A DNA stretch of 64,000 bases. Origin: Bacteroidota bacterium. Its GTDB lineage: Bacteria; Bacteroidota; Bacteroidia; B-17B0; Aurantibacillaceae. The notes beneath the pieces are model-generated. The model was not told the DNA's origin, did no database searches, and saw only the letters and a list, made by a program, of their open reading frames with translations. The position numbers and the translations under genes were made by a program. Where the stretch lies: positions 1 through 64,000 of the forward strand of contig JADJFB010000025.1 of the NCBI GenBank assembly GCA_016708845.1, read 5' to 3'. This document shows, piece after piece, positions 27,059 to 36,231 of this stretch (positions are counted from its first letter, which is position 1; each line of letters opens with the position of its first letter).

Positions 27059-27856
27059 ATGAGCAAACTTCCTAAAGTAACCGGTTTTAAAAAGTACTTA
27101 CACTTAGCATCATGTTTTGGTGCAGCTATCGTAATCGTTGGAGCGTTATTTAAAATTATGCACTGGCCAGGTGCTTCTGCTGCCTTAATTGGTGGACTAG
27201 GTACTGAGGCTGTATTATTCTGTCTTTTCGCTGTGGATATTCCACATGAAGAATATGATTGGTCATTAGCATACCCTGAATTAGGTGGTATGGGTGGTCA
27301 TGAAGAAGAATCTCATAAAATTGATAGTGGTTTACCTGTTTCAGCACAATTAGACGCTATGTTAGCTGATGCTAAAATTGGGCCTGAATTAATTGAAAGT
27401 TTAGGATCAGGTATGCGTGCTATTGGTGATAACGCTAGTAAAATGGCTGATATCAGTAATGCAACTGTAGCTACTAACGAATATGTTGATAGCGTTAAAT
27501 CTGCATCTAAAAATGTATCTCACTTAGCTGATACTTATAGTAAAGCCGCAGAATCTATTTCTAGCTTAGCAGAATCTAATGATGCTGGTTCATCTATTGG
27601 AGCTTCTTTAAACTCTGTATCTAAAAATTTATCTGCATTAAATGCTACTTACGAATTACAATTACAAGGTTCTCGTGGTCATTTAGAAGCTACTGAGAAA
27701 TTCTACGGAGGATTAGGAGAATTAATGAAAAACTTACATGATTCAGTTGAAGATACTAAAAAATATCGTGCTGAAATGTCTCAATTATCTACTAATTTAA
27801 CTGCACTTAATACCATTTATGGTAACATGTTAGGTGCTATGAATTTCAATAAATAA
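27059..27856 (+). CDS. gldL: T9SS motor protein GldL/PorL
   Basis: A 265-residue inner-membrane protein with two N-terminal helices (LHLASCFGAAIVIVGALFKI and AALIGGLGTEAVLFCLFAV), then a cytoplasmic helical domain of about 190 residues. The second helix carries the family's membrane-embedded glutamate (E50 in GTEAVLF), essential for proton-motive-force use by the GldLM rotary motor. Length and position between gldK and gldM are canonical. A long perfect hairpin follows the stop. Confidence 0.95.
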   Translation: MSKLPKVTGFKKYLHLASCFGAAIVIVGALFKIMHWPGASAALIGGLGTEAVLFCLFAVDIPHEEYDWSLAYPELGGMGGHEEESHKIDSGLPVSAQLDAMLADAKIGPELIESLGSGMRAIGDNASKMADISNATVATNEYVDSVKSASKNVSHLADTYSKAAESISSLAESNDAGSSIGASLNSVSKNLSALNATYELQLQGSRGHLEATEKFYGGLGELMKNLHDSVEDTKKYRAEMSQLSTNLTALNTIYGNMLGAMNFNK

Positions 27857-27871
27857 TAGTTAATCCACTAC

Positions 27872-27906
27872 GAAAATGAATGAAAGAATCTCTTTCATTC
27901 ATTTTC
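27872..27906 (+). other. Perfect 16-bp hairpin in the gldL-gldM spacer
   Basis: GAAAATGAATGAAAGA (27872-27887) is followed by three bases and by its exact reverse complement (27891-27906). No long U-tract follows (TATAAAATTATTTAATC), so it is not a classic terminator. In an operon transcript it could stabilise the gldL 3' end, act as a processing site or reduce read-through so that GldL exceeds GldM. The sequence is observed; the function is inferred. Confidence 0.6.
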
Positions 27907-27953
27907 TATAAAATTATTTAATCATTTTAATCTAAAAAAAATAGTATAGTATT

Positions 27954-29612
27954 ATGGGAGGCGGTAAAGAAACACCAAGGCAGAAAATGATCGGTATGAT
28001 GTACCTTGTATTGACAGCGCTTTTGGCGATGAACGTATCTAAACAAATTTTACAGGGTTATATTTCTGTAAATGAAAGTATGGAGCGTTCTAAAGAAAAT
28101 TTAGAAGCAAATAATAAACGTGTTGATGAAGCATTCAAAAGCACAATAACAGGTAATGCTGGTGCAAAACCTTATTATGAAAGAGCTGTTGAAGCACAAA
28201 AGGAAATTAAACAAGTTTACGATTACATTGGCGAATTAAACAATATCATTATTGGCGCTACACATCAGGTAGACGCTAAAATGGCTGATACCATGCAATT
28301 ACGTTACATGGAAAAAATGGACGATTATGATGTTCCAAGTCATGAATTAGGTATATCTGAACCAAAAGAGCCAAAATCTGGGCCACACACAGCGGCTGAG
28401 TTAAGAGATAAGTTAACTGGGTTAAGTGATAAGTTAGTTGCAATGCTTGATAAAATGCAAAAAACTGACGGACAACACTTATTGAAGGAAGATTATGAAG
28501 CGATGAAAAAGAAGTTTATTTCTATTAAACCAGTAGATAGTAAACGTGTTGAAGATGGTATTGAATTTAACTGGGCTATGGATAATTTTTATCATTTACC
28601 ATTAGCAGCAGTTGTAACTAACTTTAACAAAATGCAAGCTGATTTAAAAAACGTTGAAGCTGAAGTTTTACAAGTTTTTTCTGGAGCAAGTGGGAAATTA
28701 GCCATTAAGTTTGATGCCATTAAAGCACGTGTTGTTGCTCCATCTTCATACATTGCAGCTGGTCAGCCATACGAAGCAGATATCTTCTTAGCAGCTTCTT
28801 CTTCAAAATTAGCAGCAGGCGATATGGAAATTTTAATAGGAGTAGATTCAGCAGCAGCAGCTGGTGGAGCTAAAGGTACTCTTGTTCCTGTAGTTGGTGG
28901 TGAAGGTAAATACTCTGTTGGTACTGGTGGCGAAGGTGATCAAGAGTATAAAGGAGTTATTAAATATAAAAATCCTGATGGAACTTTTAAATATTATCCT
29001 TTTGAAGGTTCATATAAAGTAGCAAAATCAGGAGCGAGTGTATCTGCAGATCAAATGAATGTATTTTATGCAGGTGTTCCAAATCCAGTTACAGCAGCAG
29101 CAGCAGGTATTTCTCCAGCTGATATTAGTGTAAGCGCTACTGGTGCTGGTGTTAGAGTTACTCCAAAAGGTGCTGGTAAATACGAATTCAATTTTACTGG
29201 AACAGGTGACTGTATGGTTTCTGTTTCTGCAAAAACTAAAGATGGTGTTAAATCTCAAGGTCCTCCAGTTAAATTCCGTGTAAAACCATTACCAAAACCT
29301 GAATTAAAATTAAGCGGTAAATTTGCTCCTCAAGAGTTAAAGAAAAGCGAATTATCTATGATCAGCGGTTTAGGTGCTGGTGCTAATGGTTTCGATTTCC
29401 AAGCTAACTATGTAGTATTATCATGGGAAGTTGTAGGTAAAGCTAATGGTAAATTAGGTTCATCTGCAGGAAATGGAAATAACTTAGACGCAACAGGTAA
29501 GCAAGTGTTAGCAAAAGCAGACGTTGGTTCAAAAGTATACATTGACGCTAAGATTAAAGGACCAGATGGTAAAATAACTTCTGTTACTTCTGCTATCAAG
29601 GTAAATAGATAA
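27954..29612 (+). CDS. gldM: T9SS motor/shaft protein GldM/PorM
   Basis: A 552-residue protein with the typical cytoplasmic opening GGGKETPRQKMIGMMYLVLT running into one transmembrane helix (LTALLAMNVSKQILQGY), then four periplasmic domains (helical D1, beta D2-D4). The Ala/Gly-rich stretch around residues 300-330 and 380-400 joins beta domains. GldM dimers bind GldL in the membrane and reach up to the GldKN ring. It is 97 bases after gldL, separated by the hairpin, and 11 bases before gldN. Confidence 0.94.
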   Translation: MGGGKETPRQKMIGMMYLVLTALLAMNVSKQILQGYISVNESMERSKENLEANNKRVDEAFKSTITGNAGAKPYYERAVEAQKEIKQVYDYIGELNNIIIGATHQVDAKMADTMQLRYMEKMDDYDVPSHELGISEPKEPKSGPHTAAELRDKLTGLSDKLVAMLDKMQKTDGQHLLKEDYEAMKKKFISIKPVDSKRVEDGIEFNWAMDNFYHLPLAAVVTNFNKMQADLKNVEAEVLQVFSGASGKLAIKFDAIKARVVAPSSYIAAGQPYEADIFLAASSSKLAAGDMEILIGVDSAAAAGGAKGTLVPVVGGEGKYSVGTGGEGDQEYKGVIKYKNPDGTFKYYPFEGSYKVAKSGASVSADQMNVFYAGVPNPVTAAAAGISPADISVSATGAGVRVTPKGAGKYEFNFTGTGDCMVSVSAKTKDGVKSQGPPVKFRVKPLPKPELKLSGKFAPQELKKSELSMISGLGAGANGFDFQANYVVLSWEVVGKANGKLGSSAGNGNNLDATGKQVLAKADVGSKVYIDAKIKGPDGKITSVTSAIKVNR

Positions 29613-29623
29613 TTTAATTTAAA

Positions 29624-30493
29624 ATGAGTAATATGATAAGGTTTAAACATGTTTTATTTACAGCTATTTTCTATATAGTAGCTTTAAACGTAAATGCCCA
29701 ACAAAGTGTTTTCCAACCAGGAGATTACAGAGATGGAATTTATGACAAAGAAAACTCCAACAACAGACGTTTTATTCCTTACACTCACCTTCGTGAAGGT
29801 GATGTAACTTGGGAAAAACGTGTTTGGAGAAAAATTGATATGCGTGAAAAGCAAAACCAACAATTATATTACCCAAAAGAGCAAGTAGTAAGTAGAATAT
29901 CTTTAATGCAGGTAATTTCTAAGTACGTTTTGGCAGGGCAAATCATTGCTTTTGCTGATGAGGAATTTCTTCAGCCTTATGAATTGTCTTTTATTAAGGA
30001 CAAAATGGTAATTAGAGAAGATTCTGCAGAGGTTGAAGAATATGGACCAGATGGAACACCTTATATGGTTAAAAAACCAGGTGCGGTTGATTCTACATGG
30101 ACATTTGAATTTTTCTCTTCATTAGGTTTAAAAGAAGATTGGTTTTTTGATAAACAAAAATCGGTTTTAGAAGTACGTATTTTAGCAATGGAATTCAACG
30201 TAATTAATCCTAAACGTGTTGAATTAGGAGAATTTCCCTTGTTTTATACATATTTCCCTGCTTGTCGTCCGTTTTTTGCTAAGCATGAAGTGTATAATGC
30301 TAAAAATGACGCTGAACGCAGAACATTTGAAGATATTTTTTGGAAACGTCAATTCTCTTCTGTTGCTACAAAGGAAACCAACGTGTATGATAGATCCATT
30401 GACCGTTACTCAAAAGGTATTGATGCATTATTAGAATCTGATCGTATTAAAAACGATATCTTTAGATGGGAACATGATTTATGGCATTTCTAA
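29624..30493 (+). CDS. gldN: T9SS ring protein GldN/PorN
   Basis: A 289-residue periplasmic protein with a signal peptide ending VNAQQ (cleaved near residue 25) followed by the family motifs GDYRDGIYDKENSNNRRFIP and REGDVTWEKRVWRKIDMREK. RYSKGIDALLESDRIKNDIF and WEHDLWHF close the protein. GldN partners GldK in the ring. The start may be 29624 or Met4 at 29633. Last gene of the operon; a strong terminator follows 14 bases later. Confidence 0.94.
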   Translation: MSNMIRFKHVLFTAIFYIVALNVNAQQSVFQPGDYRDGIYDKENSNNRRFIPYTHLREGDVTWEKRVWRKIDMREKQNQQLYYPKEQVVSRISLMQVISKYVLAGQIIAFADEEFLQPYELSFIKDKMVIREDSAEVEEYGPDGTPYMVKKPGAVDSTWTFEFFSSLGLKEDWFFDKQKSVLEVRILAMEFNVINPKRVELGEFPLFYTYFPACRPFFAKHEVYNAKNDAERRTFEDIFWKRQFSSVATKETNVYDRSIDRYSKGIDALLESDRIKNDIFRWEHDLWHF

Positions 30494-30506
30494 TTTGATA
30501 TAAAAT

Positions 30507-30540
30507 TAAAAAGCTCCTAAGAAATTAGGAGCTTTTTTTT
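30507..30540 (+). terminator. Rho-independent terminator of the gld operon (bidirectional)
   Basis: AAAAAGCTCCTAA, loop GAAA, TTAGGAGCTTTTTTTT: a perfect stem with a U-tract. The A-run on the left also gives a U-tract on the opposite strand, so it can serve the convergent ubiD-type gene ending at 30558. Confidence 0.93.
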
Positions 30541-30557
30541 ATTTAATAAATTGCAAT

Positions 30558-32405
30558 TTATTTTAATTGAAATAAACTTCCGCCTTTTTCAAATAGTTTA
30601 TCAACTCGCTTTTCAATTTCAGGATTTTTTTCTAAAACTGGAGCATGATGAGGTTTAATACGCGCATCAATAATTAGATTGTCACAACCAAAATGTTTGT
30701 ATTCTGTAAATGAATTTATACCATATACATCATGACTAGGATTGGAACGTGTAAACGTTACCCATAACCAGTTTTTTAATGTAGCTGCTGTAAAATTTGA
30801 ATCATCAACTACAACAATCATTGGAAAGCCTTTTAAATCAATGTTTTTTTGTTTTATTTCTTCATTGAAGCTATTAAACTCTTGCTTTGCTTTATCGTAT
30901 GTTTCAAATTTATGACCTTGTAAAACTAATACCCCAGGAAATACAACTTGAGGATTAGTGAATGATTGAACCTCGTTGAATGAATTTGAAATTTTATGTT
31001 CTAAGCTTCTCACTTTTTCTCCATAAGCAGCTACTACTAATTTACTACCTGAATTTAAACCTGTACCACTATAATCTAATGTATCAATACTTGTATTGGT
31101 TTGAAAATGCAAATCACGTTTTAAATTAATTCGCTCCAACATATATTGATAAAACTCGGTTTCGTGATGTGTTGAAAGTTTTGATGAAGTAGTATTATTT
31201 TCTTCAGCAGTAATAAATAAATACTTTGCTAAACTCAATTGCCCTTTACCTAAAATGTGATTGGCAATTGTTAATAATTCTGCTGGTTGTTTCGTTTGAT
31301 TATAGGGCGTATAACGCTCGCTACCAATTGCCAATAATAATGGATGAACTCCAGCAGCATCTACCGCATGAACTTCTTTTACGCCAGGCAATTCGTGTTT
31401 AATGGCGTTGCCTGTTAATTCATGAATGATTTGTCCGAAGCTAGTGTCTTCTTGAGGTGGACGACCAACAACCGTAAATGGCCAAATAGCATCTTGTTTG
31501 TGATACACTTTGTGTACTCTCATTAAAGGGAAATCATGCTTTAAACTATAGTAACCTAAATGATCTCCAAATGGTCCTTCGGCTTTATTTTCGTTTGAAT
31601 AAACTTCACCAGTAATAACGAAATCAGCATCAGTGCTTACACAAAATCCATCTTGATAAGTATATCTAAATCTCCTATTTCCTAAAGCACCAGCAAATGT
31701 CATTTCGCTTAAGCCTTCGGGTAATGGCATTACAGCAGCTACCGAATGACTTGGTGGCCCGCCAATAAAAATAGATACTTTTAACGGCTTACCTAATTTA
31801 TTAGCTTTGCTTTGATGCACTCCAATACCACGATGTAGTTGATAATGCAATCCAATTTCTTTATTTAAAATGTAATCGTTACCATTTAATTGAATACGAT
31901 ACATGCCCAAATTGGCATTCATTATTCCCGGCTTATCAATGTCTTCACTATATACTTGAGGCAGTGTAACAAACGCACCGCCGTCCATTGGCCAATGTTT
32001 AATTAAAGGGATTTTATCAATCGTTGTTTCTTTATATAAAACAGGTTTTAATAATGGGTTTTTTAATGGCAAAGCAGACAAAGCTGTTAACGAAACATTA
32101 GCATATTTAAATGGATTTTTAAGTGCTTTAACTGGGTTGTTTTTTATTTCAATGAGCGTTTGAATTTTTTCAAGCGTATCTCTAAAAATAAATTTACTTC
32201 TATCTAAAGTCCCAAAAATATTGGATGCACATTTAAATTTTGTTCCTTTGACGTTTTCAAATAACAAGGCTGGACCGCCCATTTCGTGCACACGCAAATG
32301 AATAGATGCCATTTCTAAATTTGGATCTACTTCTTCTTTAATTCTAATGAGATGATTGTTTTTTTCTAAATCATCTAGACAGGCCTTTAAACTCTTATAT
32401 CCCAT
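30558..32405 (-). CDS. UbiD family decarboxylase
   Basis: A 615-residue prenylated-FMN-dependent (de)carboxylase. Family blocks are GGPALLFENVKG near the N-terminus, FIGGPPSHSVAAVMPLPEGL, FVITGEVYSNENKAEGPFGD with the catalytic Glu pair, FTVVGRPPQEDTSFG, and the C-terminal PMIVVVDDSNFTA. In Bacteroidota such genes are usually assigned to menaquinone or ubiquinone-type ring decarboxylation; no neighbouring ubiX or men gene is present here to confirm that. It is longer than E. coli UbiD (497 aa), consistent with the long Bacteroidota variant. Confidence 0.88.
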   Translation of the reverse strand: MGYKSLKACLDDLEKNNHLIRIKEEVDPNLEMASIHLRVHEMGGPALLFENVKGTKFKCASNIFGTLDRSKFIFRDTLEKIQTLIEIKNNPVKALKNPFKYANVSLTALSALPLKNPLLKPVLYKETTIDKIPLIKHWPMDGGAFVTLPQVYSEDIDKPGIMNANLGMYRIQLNGNDYILNKEIGLHYQLHRGIGVHQSKANKLGKPLKVSIFIGGPPSHSVAAVMPLPEGLSEMTFAGALGNRRFRYTYQDGFCVSTDADFVITGEVYSNENKAEGPFGDHLGYYSLKHDFPLMRVHKVYHKQDAIWPFTVVGRPPQEDTSFGQIIHELTGNAIKHELPGVKEVHAVDAAGVHPLLLAIGSERYTPYNQTKQPAELLTIANHILGKGQLSLAKYLFITAEENNTTSSKLSTHHETEFYQYMLERINLKRDLHFQTNTSIDTLDYSGTGLNSGSKLVVAAYGEKVRSLEHKISNSFNEVQSFTNPQVVFPGVLVLQGHKFETYDKAKQEFNSFNEEIKQKNIDLKGFPMIVVVDDSNFTAATLKNWLWVTFTRSNPSHDVYGINSFTEYKHFGCDNLIIDARIKPHHAPVLEKNPEIEKRVDKLFEKGGSLFQLK

Positions 32406-32522
32406 ATTAATATTAACAGCTTAAATATAAAGAGGTTTAGGTTAATAACCGTTTATTAAAAATAATCTTTATGCACATACTAAAAACATATTTTTTTCGT
32501 AACTTGTATATAAAATATTACC

Positions 32523-32905
32523 ATGCAAAAAGCAATCATAGAAATAAAAAAACCTTGTAGGGTGAATTTGAATTCGATGACTCCTGATGAAAAGGCAGGT
32601 TTTGTTCAGTTTGTGAAACCTCAGTTATTGATTTTACACAAAAATCAACTGAAGAAATAACTTCGTATTTTCAAACGTATAAAACCGAAAAAACCTGTGG
32701 CATATTTAAATCCGAGATTGTAAAAACTGACAATAAATTAGATGGTTTTATTTCGTATTTATATCATAAAAAATTAAAATTTGTCGCCGTATTGATTACA
32801 AGTTTATTGATTATTACAGGCTGTAAAACAAAAAAACATGTTACCAGTTATGGTACTCCAAGACTTTTAGATGAAAAAATAAATTCTATTGAAAACGTAA
32901 AATAA
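32523..32905 (+). pseudogene. Small Cys-motif lipoprotein-like membrane protein, one frameshift
   Basis: ATG at 32523 starts AIIEIKKPCRVNLNSMTPDE, then the frame breaks at AAAA (32590-32593). One added A restores KGRFCSVCETSVIDFT and a continuous protein of about 127 residues ending ...NSIENVK. That is a clear paralog of the next gene, which has AAAAA at the same place. It has a CxxC-like N-terminal motif and a C-terminal helix ending LLIITGCKTKK. Function unknown. Spacing to the paralog is eight bases, a tandem duplication. Confidence 0.75.
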
Positions 32906-32913
32906 ATTGTATT

Positions 32914-33306
32914 ATGAAACCTTCTTTTCAAGTAGAAATAAAAAAGCCTTGTTTTGTAAATTTGGATTCAGTCATTGCTGATGAAAAAGGTAAATTGTGT
33001 TCTGTTTGCCAAACATCAGTAATTGATTTTACGAATAAATCTCCCGAAGAAATTGCGGCTTACTTACAGAATAATAGTGCGAAAAGTAACTGCGGTACTT
33101 TTAATAGTTGGGATGTAAAAACAAATAGTAAAACAGATCAACTTATTTCGTATTTACAAAGTAAGAAACTGAAATTTTTAGCAGTATTTGTTATTGGAGT
33201 ATTAATTTTAACGGGTTGTAGAGTTAGAACAAAAGGTGTTGTGTCGCACGGACAAAATCCTCGTTCATTAAATGAAACATTACAATCTATTGAAAATGTA
33301 AAATAA
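32914..33306 (+). CDS. Small Cys-motif membrane protein, paralog of the preceding gene
   Basis: A 130-residue protein of unknown function. It begins FQVEIKKPCFVNLDSVIADE, contains GKLCSVCQTSVIDFTNKSPE (a short cysteine motif seen at the N-terminus of many Bacteroidota membrane proteins), and has one transmembrane segment LKFLAVFVIGVLILTGCRVR near residues 90-110. The tail ends LNETLQSIENVK, shared with its neighbour. The N-terminal region is probably cytoplasmic, with the GC at the outer membrane face. Confidence 0.75.
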   Translation: MKPSFQVEIKKPCFVNLDSVIADEKGKLCSVCQTSVIDFTNKSPEEIAAYLQNNSAKSNCGTFNSWDVKTNSKTDQLISYLQSKKLKFLAVFVIGVLILTGCRVRTKGVVSHGQNPRSLNETLQSIENVK

Positions 33307-33312
33307 TAAAAT

Positions 33313-33675
33313 ATGAGTTCTCAGCATAATAAAAAAATTGCCCTCAAATGGTTTGAAGCTTTTAATGAGCACGATTTAGAAAAATTATTATCGCTCTATA
33401 ATGATAATGCACAGCATTATAGCCCGAAGCTAAAAATTAGAATGCCTGAAACTCAAGGGTTAATTAAAGGCAAACAGGCGCTGCGTGCGTGGTGGAAAGA
33501 TGCCTTTGATAGATTACCAAGTTTGCAATACGAGGTTATAAAATTAACAGCAGATGACGAGCAAGTGTTTATGGAATACATTAGACAAGTTGCTGGAGAA
33601 GAGAATTTATCGGTTGGTGAAGTGCTTCAAATAGATAATGGATTGATTGTATTTTCGAGAGTTTATCATGGTTAA
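33313..33675 (+). CDS. SnoaL/NTF2-like protein
   Basis: A 120-residue single-domain protein with the SnoaL-like opening KIALKWFEAFNEHDLEKLLS (residues 9-28), then YNDNAQHYSP, GLIKGKQALRAWW and QVFMEYIRQVAG. The NTF2-like alpha+beta cone fold is used by polyketide cyclases, ketosteroid isomerase-like enzymes and many binding proteins, so no reaction can be named. It starts six bases after the preceding gene. Confidence 0.8.
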   Translation: MSSQHNKKIALKWFEAFNEHDLEKLLSLYNDNAQHYSPKLKIRMPETQGLIKGKQALRAWWKDAFDRLPSLQYEVIKLTADDEQVFMEYIRQVAGEENLSVGEVLQIDNGLIVFSRVYHG

Positions 33676-33733
33676 AAAATTAACAGCTATTAACTAGTCA
33701 TAAATTCGATATTTCTGTATCTTAGACTTCGTA

Positions 33734-34998
33734 ATGAAAAAGCTATTTTTACTTCCTTTGTTTTTATTGATAACTATTAAATGTTTTAGTAGTTACATCT
33801 TAATTCCAATGGATGATACGCAAAAAAATCATTTAAAAGCTTATGGAATTGCTTATTGGGCATTGAAGGGTGAATTAGAAATACAATGGTTAACTAATTA
33901 CAGAGGCGGTAGTTTTTTAATTCCTAATTCGAAACCTGTTACAACAGAGTGTACCATAAGAGGAATTAGTTATGAAATTATTTCAGATGCACAATCCAAC
34001 GGCATATTAGCAGAGATTGCAAATCCAGAAGTAAACCAAGATGCGGTTAAATTAGAAAAGGCCCTAAAATTGCGGTTTACTCCCCAAAAATAAAACAACC
34101 TTGGGATGATGCTGTAACATTGGTATTGAAGTATGCGGAAATTCCATATGACGTTGTATATGATGAAGAAATCTTGTCCGATAAGTTAAAGGATTACGAT
34201 TGGTTGCATTTGCATCACGAAGATTTTACTGGGCAATACGGTAGATTTTATGCAAGCTTTCATCAAACAGCCTGGTATCAAACCGAGGTTAAAAACAATG
34301 AAGAAACTGCTAAAAAATTAGGCTTCACCAAAGTATCACAATTAAAATTAGCAGTTGCAAAAAAAATAAATGATTACGTATTTACTGGTGGTTTTTTATT
34401 TGCCATGTGCAGCGCAACGGATAGTTATGACATTGCACTTGCGGCTGAAGGAATTGATATTTGTGAATCGATGTTTGACCATGATCCTGCCGATGCGGCA
34501 ATGAATAAAAAAATTGATTATACAAAAGGCTATGCCTTTGAAAAATATCAGCTAAGCACTAATCCTTATGAATACGAATTTTCGACTATTGATGCAACAA
34601 CACCAAGACGACAATACGGTATGAATAAAGATAATGATGTTTTTACCTTATTTGAATTTTCTGCTAAATGGGACCCAGTACCAACCATGTTATGTCAAAA
34701 TCATGAACAAACCATTAAGGGTTTTTATGGACAAACAACTGCTTTCACAAAAACATATATCAAGAAAAATATTTTAATTTTAGGAGAAGCTAAAGCTTAT
34801 AATGAAGCGCGTTATATTCACGGAGATCATGGTAAAGGAACATGGACGTTTTATGGTGGCCACGATCCAGAAGATTATGAGCATAGAGTAGAGGATCCAC
34901 CAACGGATTTAAGCTTGCATCCAAATTCTCCAGGATATAGATTGATTTTGAATAATATCTTATTTCCAGCAGCTAAAAAGAAAAAACAAAAGACTTAG
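33734..34998 (+). CDS. Exported protein of the family labelled 'asparagine synthetase B' in Bacteroidota (one frameshift)
   Basis: Two frames join into one protein of about 421 residues: signal peptide (LFLLPLFLLITIKCFSS), ILIPMDDTQKNHLKAYGIAY, WLTNYRGGSFL, then after the break WDDAVTLVLKYAEIPYDVVY, WLHLHHEDFTGQYGRFYAS and GGFLFAMCSATDSYDIALAA. The frame is lost at CCC (34062-34064); one more C restores KAPKIAVYSPK. Close relatives carry the name asparagine synthetase B, but no class II amidotransferase Cys2 and no PP-loop are visible. FAMCSATD resembles a class I GATase-like elbow, so the label is doubtful. Confidence 0.8.
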
Positions 34999-35003
34999 TC
35001 ATT

Positions 35004-35064
35004 GGACTTCGGCTACGCTCAGTCCCCTATGTTTTAATGGTGGCTGAGCGGAGTCGAAGCCACC
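35004..35064. repeat. Inverted pair of CTTCG...GCTCAG repeats
   Basis: GGACTTCGGCTACGCTCAGTC (from 35004) and GGCTGAGCGGAGTCGAAGCC (35042-35061) are near reverse complements, about 15 bases apart, between two convergent genes. They could form a hairpin acting as a terminator for both, and look like a dispersed intergenic repeat. Confidence 0.55.
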
Positions 35065-35067
35065 CAT

Positions 35068-36228
35068 TCACTCACTAAAATAACTTCGCACTTCGTCTCT
35101 TAAGTTGTAACGGCTAGCCATTACTTCCCCATAAGCACCAGCGCTTCTAATAGAAATGATGTCACCACGTTTTGTTTCGGGCAATTCAACCGCTTTGCCA
35201 AAGCAATCGCTGCTTTCGCATATTGGGCCAACAACATCGTATTTAATGGTGTTTTTTTCTTTTGAAGAAATATTTTCAATCACGTGAAAAGCTTGATACA
35301 ATGCAGGTCGGATTAATTCTGTCATGCCAGCATCTAAAATAGCAAAGTTGGTATTAATTCCATTTTTAATGTATAATACTTTACTAATTAAGCTGCCACA
35401 TTGAGCTACGATGGCTCGCCCTAATTCAAAATGCAATTCCTGATTTTTTCTTAATTCAATAAAGTCGTTAAATACTTTAAAGTAGGCTGCAAAATCGATA
35501 ATAGCATGCTTGTCGGGCTCGTGATAATTAATACCAACGCCGCCACCAACATTAATGATGGGTAAATCGAAACCTTTATTTAAAAAGTAGGTGTTAATTT
35601 CGTTTACTCTCGAACATAATTTTTTAAATGGAGATAAATCAGTTATTTGAGAACCAATATGAAAATGTAAACCAATTAATTTTAGGTTAGACAATTGTTT
35701 TAATTTTTCAATTACTGTTTCAAATTCATAAGGATTAATCCCGAATTTATTTTCTTCTAAACCTGTTGTAATGTATTTATGAGTATGTGCATCTACATTA
35801 GGATTAATGCGTAATGCAATTGACGCTACCTTATTTTGTTTCGCTGCTAATTCATTAATCACATCTAGCTCTTGCAAACTTTCGCAATTAAAACAAAAAA
35901 TATTTTTTTCTAAAGCGTAATTAATTTCATCATCACTTTTTCCAACGCCTGCAAATACAACTTTTGAGGAATCAAATTTGTTTTCAATAGCGCACTTTAC
36001 TTCATTGCCACTCACACAGTCTGCACCTAATCCATTTTTTTGAATTAAGTCAATAATTCGAGAGTTAGTATTTGCTTTAAAGGCGTAATGAACGTGATAA
36101 TTATATTTAGAGCTTTCTGCTTTCGCAACATCTAATGTTTTTTGCAGTAGCTGTAAATCGTAATGATAAAATGGTGTTTTATATTGCGATACATTTTCGA
36201 GTATTTTTTCTGTCAACATATTTGCCAA
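35068..36228 (-). CDS. lysA: Diaminopimelate decarboxylase
   Basis: Last step of lysine synthesis: PLP-dependent decarboxylation of meso-diaminopimelate. The 386-residue frame has the PLP lysine K51 in HYAFKANTNS, GLHFHIGSQI in the barrel, PIINVGGGVGINY (phosphate-binding glycines), ELGRAIVAQCG, and the C-terminal active-site block GPICESSDCFGK with the conserved Cys. It lies three bases downstream of lysC, so the first and last enzymes of the lysine branch form an operon. Confidence 0.94.
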   Translation of the reverse strand: MANMLTEKILENVSQYKTPFYHYDLQLLQKTLDVAKAESSKYNYHVHYAFKANTNSRIIDLIQKNGLGADCVSGNEVKCAIENKFDSSKVVFAGVGKSDDEINYALEKNIFCFNCESLQELDVINELAAKQNKVASIALRINPNVDAHTHKYITTGLEENKFGINPYEFETVIEKLKQLSNLKLIGLHFHIGSQITDLSPFKKLCSRVNEINTYFLNKGFDLPIINVGGGVGINYHEPDKHAIIDFAAYFKVFNDFIELRKNQELHFELGRAIVAQCGSLISKVLYIKNGINTNFAILDAGMTELIRPALYQAFHVIENISSKEKNTIKYDVVGPICESSDCFGKAVELPETKRGDIISIRSAGAYGEVMASRYNLRDEVRSYFSE

Positions 36229-36231
36229 TTG

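Noticed and set aside
29028..29258. Minus-strand ORF inside gldM
   Set aside because: It is the complement of Ala/Gly-rich coding sequence, rich in Cys, Ser and Thr, with no family resemblance; gldM on the plus strand is certain. The same holds for the other antisense frames inside M42, ispG, gcvP and PorP genes.
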